DNA from: Symbiodinium natans
Lineage: Eukaryota > Sar > Dinophyceae > Suessiales > Symbiodiniaceae
NCBI GenBank assembly: GCA_905221605.1
Contig: CAJNDS010000669.1
Location: 413,634 to 477,633 of the forward strand
Length of the DNA: 64,000 bases
Direction: 5' to 3'
The notes under the pieces are model-generated. The model had not been told where the DNA came from. It ran no database searches and saw nothing but the letters and a program-made list of their open reading frames with translations. The translations under genes were made by a program, and so were the position numbers. Positions 42,701 to 55,444 of the stretch are shown here, piece by piece. Each line of letters opens with the position of its first letter. Position 1 is the stretch's first letter.

Positions 42701-44330
42701 CAAGCGGCAGCATTCCTTCCGCAGTTACTTGCACATCCATGAAGAACGAGGAGATGCCATCACATGCTCGAGGTCTTTACCGACTGTCAACCTGAGTGGG
42801 ATATCAGGCGTCGCAAATCAGTTTTCTCAAATGACAGTGCTCAACCTGACGATTGCGTTGAGTGTTGCAAGTTGTGATTGCCGCCCGCTCCGAATTGCAT
42901 CTGAAAGGAACAGCAAGTCTACAGACACTGCGTGCAGCATGGAGGATGCCATGGTAGACCGCTCTCGTGATGAGGACTGCATGTTGCTGAATGATGCGGA
43001 GCTTGCTGGGAGACATGACTTGGGCAGAAGGTGACGTGCACTTCGGGGGCGGCTTGCCAGAACCGTGAGGCAGCTACACCTGCCCCCTGGCTCCGCTGCG
43101 TGCTCCATAGAGGGCCCCTGCAAGAATGTCGCATCACCTCTTCTACCCTGCCTCGCCTGCCTGCTTTTCGAGTGACACAGAATTTCAAGTGGCAGGCACG
43201 AGTGCTCATGCGATGGAGGCTCAGTGCTAAGGCGGGTTGCAGAAGGCAGTGCTGCTTGCAGTGCTGCTTGCAGAGCTGTTTGCGGAGCTGTTGCAGCCGT
43301 TGTTGTGAGGAAAGCAGGACATTTCCAAGACTCTGAAGGAAGTTGAGTGCGCGGGCGCGGGCAAAAGACAACCTTGCGTTCACAGTGGCAGAGCTGTGAG
43401 GCATCAGTGACATGTCGGTGACATGTCCACACAAAATTTAATTCGTGTACACGGTCGATGACACGTCTGTCCCTACGACCACAGTCCTGGAGGCGGCCGC
43501 ATGGGGCCGTGCATGCCACGCCTCAAGCGATCCTTGTGAAGTACGACGAGTAAGCAGAAGTCTTTTTCCAGTGCTCGTTTTCTTGCGGCTCTTCCTTCGA
43601 GTACTTGAGGTGACTCAGGACTTTAAGCTTGAAGCTTGCATCAGAGCCATGGCCATGGCACGTGCCTCTTGGGGACCAGCTTCGGCCCCCCGAAACTTGC
43701 AAGGCCCTGTGGGCTCACAGGGCTGTGCCATGTCAAGCGTCTCAGACGCCGCGCTGCTCCGCAGCCTGCACCGGCACGGTCAAAGCGCCGGACGCGTGGC
43801 ATCCTTTCTTCTCACGCCCACAGCTGCGTGCCTTCCAGACGGGCCCACCTGATCTCTGACGAAAACCCGGGCCTGGACGTGTTCCTGCTCTTGGCAGGTC
43901 CGCCTTGGCAGCATGCCCATGTCGTCTGCAGGCCGCAGGCGCCAGCCGTGGACCCTCCTGTGGGGGCAAAGATCAGCACAGCACAGCTGAAGCATTGAGA
44001 AGAACTGGCGCAAGGTGAGAGTGCTGCGCTTTGTCAAAGTCGTCTCATCACTTCTCCTTGAATGCTGCCACCATGTTCCTCGTACTCGCCTTGTTCTGCT
44101 GAGAGGGATTCTTCACCATGAGCCCCGGCTGCATCACGTCGAGGATCGCGCTCCGAGAATCTCAGCTCTCAGGTATTATCTCGGAACTGCCGGCTTCGGC
44201 TTTGCCGGCTTCGGCTTTGCCGATGCTGGGATTGAAAGACATTGGCTTCGCTTGCGGCCTGCAGCATGTGCGCCAGGGCGGTGCGCGAAATGAAGCCGTT
44301 GCAAATTCAGTCGGTATCCATCCCTTGAGT
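39701..44330. other. Host DNA without recognisable genes
   Basis: No supported gene. About 43240-43310 has a 12-bp-type repetition of GTGCTGCTTGCA/GAGCTGTTTGCG. Otherwise the sequence is non-repetitive at this scale, with many short open frames of mixed composition. Confidence 0.4.
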
Positions 44331-44430
44331 TCTCGCGGGACGCCGGAGCCCTACGGCCGACCATGCCCTCTGCCGTGTTGTCGGGGTGGACGCATCCGGC
44401 ATCACCGGGTGTCGGACGCAGTTTGACATG
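44331..44430. repeat. GGGTGTCGGACG dispersed repeat, copy 2
   Basis: AGTTCTCGCGGGACGCCGGAG, CCCTACGGCC-ACCATGC, CTCTGCC, TGTGGACGCATGC-like and GGGTGTCGGACG match 54849-54970 closely. This copy lacks the 3' TTTTCTGT part. Confidence 0.65.
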
Positions 44431-47400
44431 TTGCCCTAGTGCTGCGGTTTTGCGCCGTCTATTATTGCTGCTCCGTGAGCCCAGCGTGGCGGAGCTACTT
44501 GTTCGGGGAAGATGACAGCGGTCTTTAGTGGACTTAGACTTAAACTCCAAGCCAGTGCTGTAGCCCAGCCCTGTATCCATCGCTTCGCTCCACCTGCAGC
44601 TCTCAGCCGCGTGGCATGACCCGTGCTGGAGCAGCTTCCAGGCAACGACTGGGGCCTCCACTCCTGGCTCCTCTTGAGGTACTTTCAGGAGCGCGGCAGC
44701 ATGAAGCTCAGCCGTGAACTCAGCCCGGCCGCTGGCAAGGCTTCGCTGAAGTTGCTGGACTGGAGCTGGGCCTCTCCAGAGCAGCAGGGCTCGCGGCTGT
44801 GCGGGATCATGTACCGCTTGACGTGCAGGAGAGGCAGGGCGCCGACAGTCTGATGCCAGCCGCCCTATAGCATGTGGCGCACAGAGTGCACAGAGTGCAC
44901 AGAGTGCACAGAGTGCACAGGTGACCCCTTGTGACCGCTGAGCTCAGCCCTGCAGGCCGAGGGTGCCCTGCCCAGTTAGCGTTCCGGTTGCAGGGAAGAA
45001 TGGCGTGCCAAGTCCATGCGTCTCACCTCGGCGCTTTGCAGCGACTGGGAGGGCAGGAGCTGTGCTTCGCCTCAGCTCAGATGTTTACCGCAGGCATGAC
45101 AGACACGCGCCTCTTCGATCCTCTAGCGGCCTTGCTGCAGCTGGATCCGTTGCAAGCTGTTTGGCGCGCCGACTCCGAGGCAGATTGAAGCAGGGGAGCT
45201 GCCAAGGGCTTTGGTCGGGCTTTGTGCATCGGATTCCTTGCTGCGCACAGGCTTTGCAGCTGCAGTCTGCAGATTCTGCACCGACCAATGAGATCACTGC
45301 GAATTCTCAAGTCTCAAACTTGAAGGGGTTTCCTCTCGTGCCCAGCTTTAGCTGATCTGGGAGAAGGGGGTATGGGGGGAGGGAGGGCCCCAAATGTGGG
45401 CTGATCATGATACGCTTTTCGGCAGAAACCCTATTATCAGAATGGGGGCGTGTGAGTCGGGGCCTAATGCCCCGGGACCCTTCTTCACGGCCGTTCATCG
45501 AAGGCGCCAGCATGCCACTTTGATGCGAAACGGGCTCTCAATGCTGATGCACCCTCTGGGAGCTTCGCGTGCTCTGTAGGAACCAGATCCCCGGTTTGAG
45601 CTTTCGTCCCCTCCCTCGCAAACCCTTACTGGCCTCCGTCGAGCCAAGTTGCAGGAAGCAGCAGCCTCTGAATGCAAATCTTCGGAAGGCTTGGTGTCAC
45701 CTCGCTCTGGTTTCAAGATTGTTGGGACAGGAGCAAGATGCCACACGAGGTGCTGCCCGCACCCTCCGGTGACATGCATGTCCAATGTGAGCGTGATTTG
45801 AACTTGATAGAGGGGCACATCCATCAATTTTTTCCACGTTCAGTTGTTACTTTCCATGCAGCACTGTGCATGACAGCCATGAAGCTTCTTCAGCCGGAGT
45901 TTGTGGCCCGGGCCCGTGCAGTCGACTGCAACCCGAGGCAACAAGAAACCTGTTCAGAGCGCACATGGAACATCATGGCTTTTTTTCGTGGTCGTTTCGC
46001 CATCGGAAGGAAGGAGTCAGATGTTTCACTAGCAATAGCCCCAGCACGAAACGTGTCATAAGGCATCTTTAAGCCAAGATTAAGATGCCCTTCAGGCCCT
46101 TCAGAGCCTGATTCCGACCTTGGACTCCTGGCACTGATCGCGCTCAAGATTCCCATCGGCACAGTGAGCTTTGGAGCTTCTGCTGGTCGTGCAACAGGTT
46201 CGTAGGCGTGTTCCCAAATCTGCGGCACTTTCTGGGACCAGTTTGCTGCAGAAACATTCGTGCCAAAGGCCACTCTCTCCTTCTGCTCAAGCGTCACCAT
46301 GGTGCCTGCAAGGTTTGCTCCGATCCAGAGGGGTGGGCCGTTTCTGACTTTGGATTGCTGGCACTCACCGCTCGAAAGCCTTCCCAGACAGCCGCCGAAT
46401 TCGTAGCGCGGGATCTGGAGCGAAATGGGAAATAGTCGCTGCCACCTGAGGTTTGATTCTTTCTGAGCCGGTACCTTAAACGTGCCTAGACTCCTAAACT
46501 CATTTCCTGTACGCCATCAGGTGCGGGCCAGTCTTACCTAGGTCTTGACACGTTTGTGACAGTTTCGAGTCAGGACGTCCATCAGCAACCCTTTCCAAAG
46601 ACTCGAGGCCCACCGATGACTCTGCTCGGGGAAGGTGCATAATTTCGGGAACCTTTGGCAGGCTGCAGTGCCAGGTTCATGTGCCGCATCTGCCTCAGAA
46701 GTTCAAGGCCGTCCCGCTGAGGTCTTGGCAGACAGCCCCAAGTGTTGCTGCGGTCGCAAGCCGACCCAAATTCCCTTGAGGCGATTCTTCGCTGAGGGCA
46801 GACTCTCGCCACAAATGTGGGGAATCTTCCTTTCCCGTCTTGCATTCTCCACACATGAGTACCTGTGCTCTAGAGGCCCGAAAAGTTGCTTGCCGCACGC
46901 CTGACACGGACCGCGTGCGTTCCGCACATGTAAGAGTTCTTGAAAGGCCTACCGAATTCGGCAGACCGTCGCCCACGTTGGCTGATGGAAGCAACTTCCA
47001 ACGGCCTTGCCTTTGCTAGGCCTTTCATCCGGCCGAGCTGACCAGACCCGTCGCAGTCCTGGGACATCCAAGACATACCAGATCCCAAGCGCCCAGGTTG
47101 AAGTGATTCTATTCGTCTAAGACTTTCGGTTTCCACCAAGTGCATTTACGTGCCCAAGTGTAGAGCCTTGTTGACAGAAGCGGTTTCAGTCGTGAAGGCA
47201 ATATCAAAGAGCTGGACCCACTCTCGACAGCGTTATGCGCAAATCCTCGCAGGACCCGATGCGTATAGGCTGGCTCAATGGATCGTGGCTGTTGCAGCCT
47301 GCTATGGTATTTGACTTTATCCAATGGAGATGGGGCCACCGCATTGGCAAGATGAAGAATCAGTTTCTGCCCCCTCTGCCGGATTTTGGTCTAACATTGG

Positions 47401-50400
47401 AGGCGTGGCAGTGGATTTCGGAACCCTCCCCAGCGTGAGCAGACAGTTGAGCTTGCCCACTGAAGCCTCAAAGTTGGCGTGCTGTGACTTTGCGGCATCG
47501 ACCGCACACCTGCAAGAGCTGCCTTCGAAGAGGCAAGGCCGGGAGAGCTGCCCTCCCCAGCCTTCGGTGACTTCGGTGAAGCGCCCGTGAGCACCTCACC
47601 GGAACTCGGAGAGCTGCCACAAGCCTTTTCCGACGTGCCGCTTCTGCAACGTACCTGTCGAGCTTTTGCCCAGGGTCATCGGGTGCATCTTGGAGTCCGT
47701 CTGCGGGTCGTGTTGGCACGCCTTTGCCAGCTGGCAGAGGCCCCGCCAGCAGCTTCTCTGCAAATCTTCTGAAAGGGCGAGTGATGCTGAGTGGTTCAGG
47801 CCGGATTGGTGGATGCCACATGAAGCAGCTGCTCATCTTTCATATGGAAGCAAACCGAGCGAGGCGGCGCCCCCCCAAGCGGACGCTGTTAGAGTCCTCA
47901 GAGCAAGGGCAGTTGCTTTTGGCTTGGTCTTGCCGGTGTGGCCGGTGTGCGTGTTTTGTAACACTCCACCCTGCCCTATCTCTGAGTCGGTGCCTGTTTA
48001 GGTGAATGGAGTGGAACTCGCGCCGGATCTCCTGGATGACGCATACAGAAGGGGGAAGAGAAGATCGGGCAGGAGCATTTCTGCAGGCCAGGTTGCACCG
48101 CAGGTCATCCTCATTCACTGCATTCACTGCATTCACTCGCTCACTCAATTGTTGGGGCCGGGATCATTCCGTTGGCGTGCAAGCCACTGGAGGCTGCATT
48201 TTGCCCGGGCTATTCGTCCAGTGAGCAGCGCTGCATTACTCCAGATGCAAACTGGAAGAGGCGGTCCTTGTGCGAAATTTTTTCGAGCGCCGTGCTCGAG
48301 GGTTCTTCTGCCGCAGTGCGTGCTCGCTGGAATCTTTCCAGCTGGCTTCGCAAATGCCGGAATGGCTGAGCCATGCTCTGTGGGGGCCAGCTTGGTTGAA
48401 GGTCCATCGAAGCCGCTGATTTTCTATGCTCGGAAGCCATCAGAGAAGTCTGCGCTGCACCAGGCTCATCCCTTGAGCCCTGCACAGTCTGCCTCAATCC
48501 AAGGGCGGACATCAAGTCCATCTGTCTACACCATACCATGCAGTAGCATGCACACCAGGACAGTGCGAAGCGGCAGTTCTTGAACGGAACTTCCCTCTCT
48601 TGTTTGGCGGGGGTTACAGTTCACCGCAAGAAGCTTCGCAGGCCAGAGCAGCACCGCGCTTGAGATGCCGGCACCTCCCAGTGGGATGACTCTCCCCAGA
48701 GCTATCACTCTTATCACCCTCAAATCTGACAGCTCTACGGGAACGTGTCCGCTCCGAAATCTCTGCGTTAAACCTTTGCCACTCGCACACTGCCGCTTCG
48801 AGTCCGGCTGCCAGCTGCAGCACGATCCCGCTGCTTTTCGCCGGGAAAGCCTTGGGCCCCTGCAGCTTTGAAGCTCCTCCAAGGCGGCACGTAGCTGCAG
48901 GCAGCTGCAGGCGTCCGCCTGAAAGACGTATGGTGACCGTTTCTGCTTCTTGAGCGCCAGAGAGGTCCAGCTCACATTTCAAAGCTTCACAGGTGTGGCG
49001 GCAAGGCTGGGAGCACGTGTGGAGCCCAGCAGCTGCGAGGGGCTTTAAGAAAATGCACGAAAACGCGCGTTGCTCGCCTTTCTCGAGGCGCCCCGCGCCT
49101 TGGCCCTGTCACTTCACACTGAGGTACAGATATCAAGATCGTGCCCGATTTGCGCAGGAACCCAAGAGACGAGTGAGGGGCAGGTGCAGCTCACACTGTC
49201 GCATAGGTACGGCCCACACAGTTGGAAAGCAATCCCAAAGCCCTCGATGTGCGTACTGACCTGAGGGAAGGTGCGCAGGCTTTTCACCGGGCACCATTCC
49301 CGACCGACCTGATGGATGCATTCTTGGCCGCAAGTTTGGTGCAGCTGTCCAGGCGACAATGCCGGCAGTGAACTCACTTCTTGCGCCCAGTGCCGCGCCC
49401 AGTGCCTGCACTTGACAAGCAGCCAAAAGATCACAGGACACTGACACGGCACTGCTCCGGCGTTTGTCGGCTTTTCTCTGCACGAGCCTCAAGCCCAGGT
49501 GCAGGGATTCTACTGCTTTGCAGGCCGCTCCAAGTAGAAGGCAGCCGCGAAGCCTTGATTGGAGCACCTGGGAACTAAAAAGGCAGGCGCGGCATTTCAT
49601 GGCTCCTTGGCTCCTGGACTGTGGCTGCATTGAAGGAACCGCGCCGGTGCTTGTCGTTCGGGACCCTTCACTGCCGACTCGAGTCTAGGCATATCAAGAG
49701 ATTGTGCCTGGCTTACACAAAAGCTTCGGAGACGAGTCAGGCACAGGTGCAGCTCACATTTTCTTCGCGCACCGGCGGGGTCTCGGTAGGCGCACTGACC
49801 TGAACCTGTGCGGTGCGCGCCAGGCGCGAGCGGTTGCCTCCTTGGCTCCTAGACGAGTCCGCCAGATCCGTGCGAGGTGGGCACTGTGCGATCAACGTGT
49901 GGGGATCAAACCGCAAAGGTAGGAGCGAAGCTTTGAACTGCCGTCGGGTCCGCCTTCTCTGCCGGGTCTGACTAGACGGCTGCACGAGCTCCTGCTCTAG
50001 AAGCAATCCGGCCACACGCGCGTGCGACAATGTTTGCTCGCAAGAGCAGACCCAAGAATGCATGCCTGTGAGGGGAAGACAGACCTTCAAGCCGAGGGTC
50101 AGGAGAAACTTGAACAAGTGGCCTGGCCTCCTGCCTGAGCAAAGATTCGTTCCCACGAAGCGCACTTTGCAACACTGCAAGCAACCTTAGCCCAAGCACC
50201 TGTGCAGTGAACTTCAGATCACGGGAATTCTGCAATCCAACCTGGTTCAAGTGCCCGGACGCAACTTGCAGCACTATGCTAGGCTGATCTAGGCGCCCTA
50301 CAAGATGCTGGTGGCGGAGGCGGAGCTGTTCATCATCTCAGATTAATCTCGGCACACCCTGTACTGTACAGTCCTTTCAGGCGACGGAGCAGTGCGCACT

Positions 50401-50557
50401 CCGCAGACGGCAAGCGAATAGACATGACTCCTGGAACGCAGCGTATGCCCTTGGAAAACCGGTCAACAGACTCAGCGTCTCTTTTTGGAGCCTTGTACGT
50501 GCCGAGCCAGGCGAGACTCCGATGCTCATTGCCGAGTGTGGCGCACGGCTCGTATTA
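44431..50557. other. Host DNA without recognisable genes; small tandem repeats
   Basis: 44879-44922 is a 10-bp tandem repeat, CAGAGTGCAC, four to five copies. 48110-48145 has CATTCACTGC/CATTCACTCG steps. No protein family or RNA gene is recognised. Confidence 0.4.
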
Positions 50558-52118
50558 GCGGGCACCTCTGGCCACAGCAGTTAGATTCAACTTTGTGAGC
50601 TAGGACCAGCTAGGATGTTCTGTTGCAGCTGGAGCGCAGTGGCCCATTTGAGCCGGACCTCTCAGGACTCGTCCGGTCAGAGGCTCTTCGGCTGCCCAAG
50701 GCACTTGGCGCTGCAAAAGCATGCAGCGCGCCCACTCAACCAAACTGAGACGCAGGAGTGCTGAGCGCTTTACCAACTTTGCATGCTGCGAGTGCTGATG
50801 GAGCGCGTGTACTCGGAAGGAATCGCTATACATATCGCGAGGCATGAGGTCACGCAAAATGATAGCTGTGCGGAGCCTTTGCTGACAGCTTGGATCACGA
50901 CCGCGCTCACATCGGACTGCTTGCCGATTTATATGCGTCTGGTAGCTCAGTCCTGGGGCGTGGGCGCATCGGCGTTCTCCGGCAAGGGTTCCTTGCAAAT
51001 TGGTTGTATTCCACTAGCGCGGTGCCTTCCCGCCAAATTCCATAGAGCAAGCGCCAAAACCCCAGCCATTCAAGTAAGCAAGGGGTGGACATGCCCAAAA
51101 CCCTGTAAAGCGATGGGAACACTTGAAAAGCGACACCCCTAAGTTAATGAGCTGTTGGTTGTGCTATAGCCTTGATTTTTGACCGAAGCGACACCTGCAG
51201 ACATCAAGCGTGGATGATTGCTAAATCACTGTAACGCGATGGGAACACTTGAAAGCGACACCCCTCATGTTGCGTCCATTAGCACCACCAGCCGGTTCTG
51301 GCAGTCGCTCATAATAGGTGCCGGGCGTGCAGTGCTAGCGGGCACCTCTGGCCACAGCAGTTAGATTCAACTTTGTGAGCTAGGACCAGCTAGGATGTTC
51401 TGTTGCAGCTGGAGCGCAGTGGCCCATTTGAGCCGGACCTCTCAGGACTCGTCCGGTCAGAGGCTCTTCGGCTGCCCAAGGCACTTGGCGCTGCAAAAGC
51501 ATGCAGCGCGCCCACTCAACCAAACTGAGACGCAGGAGTGCTGAGCGCTTTACCAACTTTGCATGCTGCGAGTGCTGATGGAGCGCGTGTACTCGGAAGG
51601 AATCGCTATACATATCGCGAGGCATGAGGTCACGCAAAATGATAGCTGCGCGGAGCCTTTGCTGACAGCTTGGATCACGACCGCGCTCACATCGGACTGC
51701 TTGCCGATTTATATGCGTCTGGTAGCTCAGTCCTGGGGCGTGGGCGCATCGGCGTTCTCCGGCAAGGGTTCCTTGCAAATTGGTTGTATTCCACTAGCGC
51801 GGTGCCTTCCCGCCAAATTCCATAGAGCAAGCGCCAAAACCCCAGCCATTCAAGTAAGCAAGGGGTGGACATGCCCAAAACCCTGTAAAGCGATGGGAAC
51901 ACTTGAAAATCGACACCCCTAAGTTAATGAGCTGTTGGTTGTGCTATAGCCTTGATTTTTCACCGAAGCGACACCTGCAGACATCAAGCGTGGATGGTTG
52001 CTAAATCACTGTAACGCGATGGGAACACTTGAAAGCGACACCCCTCATGTTGCGTCCATTAGCACCACCAGCCGGTTTTGGCAGTCGCTCATAATAGGTG
52101 CCGGGCGTGCAGTGCCCG
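50558..52118. repeat. 780-bp direct tandem duplication
   Basis: Two head-to-tail copies, about 50558-51337 and 51338-52117, each starting TAGCGGGCACCTCTGG and ending CCGGGCGTGCAGTGC. Their start-to-start distance is 780 bp. I find only about five single-base differences: T/C at 50870/51650, G/T in AAAAGCGACACC, G/C in TTTTTGACC, A/G in GGATGATTG and C/T in CGGTTCTGG. The duplication is therefore recent. Each copy also contains two related lines, CGATGGGAACACTTGAAA followed by GCGACACCCCT, about 113 bp apart. No gene is evident inside. Confidence 0.95.
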
Positions 52119-54840
52119 CTGCGCAACTTGGACGTCACGCAGCTCACGCATTCTGGTATCTTTTGGGGGTTGCATTCGTTTTCGCCTGCAGGAGGCAGTC
52201 TCCAGCGTCGTGCTCATCCAACTGCTTGGTCAGGACTTCAGGGTGTAGTGTTGGGGAGCACGGCCGCAAGACAGGCGCGCATAACCTTAGCTTCCAGCAA
52301 TGCTGGGGCACTTGCGACTGAGCCTCACGCCCAGAAAGTGTGAACGCAGGATTCTAGAAGCAGGTGAAGGGCGGTGTGCCGGAAGCTGTGACCTTTGGTG
52401 ACCTGCTGGCAAAGATGCAGTGCCAGCAAGTCTGCTTCGTAAAGCATGGGCAGCGGACAGCTGCCTTGCCAATGAGCCGGCCGACGGACATGCTGCCTCG
52501 CTTGCATGCATGTGCCACAGAATCTGGACGAAGGCATTGTCTCCTCGACAGGGTGAAGACTACATGGAGGAGTGAACTGCATTACTCCAGCCGAGAGGCG
52601 CAGCGCAGACGCCTGTTTACAAGTCGCGTCCACGGGCGGTGCATTAGGGGCGCTCGCACTGAGCTGGACGCCCTGTGAACGAGGAAGGCGTGAAGATTGC
52701 ACGCAGGAGCACTGCCTGAATAGACTGACCTGGCGCCCGAATGCCCTCCAGTTCCTTGGGCGGGGGCTCCTAGTGCGAAGTGTGACTCAGAACTGCAGGC
52801 TGCACCTGAGATGACCGCAGTCTTCACGCAATTGCAGACATTCTACATCTTCGCAGTCGCTCTGCGTTGCCAACTTTGCCCAACCCATGTCGAGGGTGGC
52901 GGGTTGAACGTGTCAGCAAAAAGGTGAGCACATCAGTCTTCAGACATACCGCGTCCGCGTGACAGTGGTCAATGAGTCAACTGTGTTGCTCTGGCCGGCG
53001 AGGCAAGCGCCGCGCAGACGCATGCGCGAGCTGAGCGCCGTCTTCAAGACCTATGAAGTTCTCATGCCCGGGCGGGCCGGACCGGCAGCCCCTTCACATG
53101 TCACTGGGTGAACTTCCCGCCGCGAAACCTTCAGCTCCTCGTTTGCATGTAGAGTTCTCGCACCGGGCAGCAGTCCAAACTCTTTGGGCTACAAGGCCTG
53201 ATGAAAACCTCCGACCGGCATGCTTTGAGTGAACCTGTGCTTGCAGATCCAGAATGAAGCCGATGAAGCCTGCAGCCAGCTGCTTCACATGTCGAGAAGC
53301 CTCGCAGTGGGAAAAGTGGACTCACGATGACTCATGCTGTCAACCAGCAACAGCCAGACGAACTGATATCGCATTAGCTTAAATGCCGTGCTCTAGCTTG
53401 CTTTTGTCTTCTGCACTTATGTCCACTGACAGGGCTTTGCTCATCTCTGGCGCGCTGCCCTCGTTGCCACCACGTCTGGAGCGCTCTTTGCAGCGTCCGT
53501 CAGCCACCACACGTTTGCCTCAGCTTCACGAGGTCATGCCTTTGCATAGCCCGGCTGCCACGCGGCCCGGTCGATTTGGGTCTCGCGTTTAGGGAGCTTG
53601 GGGTCGATTCCGCAGTGGCCTCTTTGTCTGCGATCGACGGGAGCCCTGAGACACCCATGGCGTGTGTCTGGGCTTGTTTGCAATCACACACTGCTCTGCC
53701 AGAGCCTTGGGTCCACTCTGAAGTGAGGCGGTTCGAGTTCACACGAGGGCAAGCTCTTCAACGTTGCAGTCCATCTCTAGTTCATTCTAGTTCATTGTCT
53801 GCAGTGGAAGGCTTGAACCGCCGATTTCTCCGAGGTTTCCCTTGCTACCCTGGACGTCCAAGTGCCACAGTCCTCATCGATTGCCCTCTTGCCCTGGCGC
53901 GTCTATGTTCACTGCACGATTGTTGGCTCGGCGAATTGAAGGCGCAAAAAGCTGGGAAGCACGAAACACAAGACAACCGGCAAGCCTAGAGCTCCACGCG
54001 GACAGGCTGCGGTGCCGGCCTGCAGTTCAGAACAGGCCCTGAATCCAACTCCAGCATGAGCTCCCTCGCGGTGGAAACCTTCATGGCACGACGCAGAGCT
54101 CTGGCTTCTGTGACGAACACAGCAGGTAGCCTGTTGCAGTCGGTTGTGGCCCATTGCTCGTTGACTGCACCATCAAAAGCCTGAAACCAGGCGACTTTTC
54201 TTTGCTGTTTGAGTCATAGCTTTTCCATGCCACGGTGACCTTGAACAAGACACCAGAGCTCTCTTCGACTGTCCGCTTGCCCCGGTGAACCCTGGTTTCT
54301 GTATGTTTCTGTGCTGGTTCAAGACCGCCAGATTATTCAGCACGAACCGCATCCACGGAGAGGTCCACTATGCTCGCAAACCACTGCGGCGATTGAAAGT
54401 TCAGCAATGAGATTCTTCCTAACACAGAATTCACTCAGTTTGAGGCAGGTGCAGTGCCGTTTACCAGTGTCGAGGTTCACTAGGGTTGGTACGATCACAG
54501 GCTTGCCACGCAGGAGATTTCTTGTGGCTTTCCCATGTCGTTTCTTCGGACAGGGTGGAGCTCTCCTTGGCGACTTTGGGCTTGCCCTGGTACGTCCTTA
54601 GCTCTATGCTTCATGACCCCGCAACTATCACGATCTCTTCGTTCCATCACGATCTGTGCTGATGATGGCGTCCGCGAGACGCCACCACGCCCGAGCGGCA
54701 CTCCACGGCCGGGCGGAGGCCTCCGCCGTGGCCGGGGCACCTTGAGTCTTTCCTTCCTCGCTGGCCAGGTCTGTCAAGCTCGTCCTTCAACATGGCCTCC
54801 GCTTGGGTCCGTCAAGCTCCTCTTGTTACGGCCCATGGGC
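52119..54840. other. Host DNA without recognisable genes
   Basis: Non-repetitive at the scale I can inspect, no family motifs on either strand. 54690-54740 has a GC-rich palindromic step (CGGCCGGGCGGAGGCCTCCGCC). Confidence 0.4.
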
Positions 54841-54848
54841 ATGCGTGG

Positions 54849-55030
54849 CGCGGGAGTTCTCGCGGGACGCCGGAGACTCGTGTGGGTGTCGGGGGTTGGC
54901 CCTACGGCCCACCATGCTCTCTGCCCTGATGTCAGTGTGGACGCATGCTGCATCATGGGGTGTCGGACGTGCTAGCTGCTTGGAGGGTAGCGTAGTGCGA
55001 TGTTTTCTGTCCAGTTTTGGCGCTGCCCTC
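54849..55030. repeat. GGGTGTCGGACG dispersed repeat, copy 3 (longest)
   Basis: Contains both the 5' part shared with 44331-44430 (GAGTTCTCGCGGGACGCCGG) and the 3' part shared with 39593-39700 (GGGTAGCG, CGATGTTTTCTGT, CAG). It therefore shows the fullest extent of the family, at least 180 bp. Confidence 0.7.
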
Positions 55031-55444
55031 AGAAGTAGGCGTGGCTTGAAGTAGGAGTTGGCACAGTTGTGGGCAATCTCAGCCCCTCGACTCTCGGTCA
55101 TGTCAGCATCGCAGCGCCAGACGCTGCACCCAAAAGCAGCTCAGCAGCAAGCTCTATTCTGACACAGAAGGAAGTTCGTCCAAATCCTTTGCGATGCGCC
55201 GCTAGTTGGCCCCGTGGCACGGGTCGAGGTTTGACATGCAGATGGCACGCTGCTTTCCCCAGCCGCGTTGACCCACAAGGCGCCAGAGCTCTCGTGGGCG
55301 ACTGCCCGCTTGCCCTGCAGCAGTTCTTGCTAAGCAAAGGGCAGCGGCGTGTGTGGTGTACTGAAGCCTGGGCAGCCCGAGGCACTGCTCGTCTCAGCTT
55401 TCCTTCGAACTCCCTGCTTTCGGGCAGACAGCCGCAAGCTGGAC

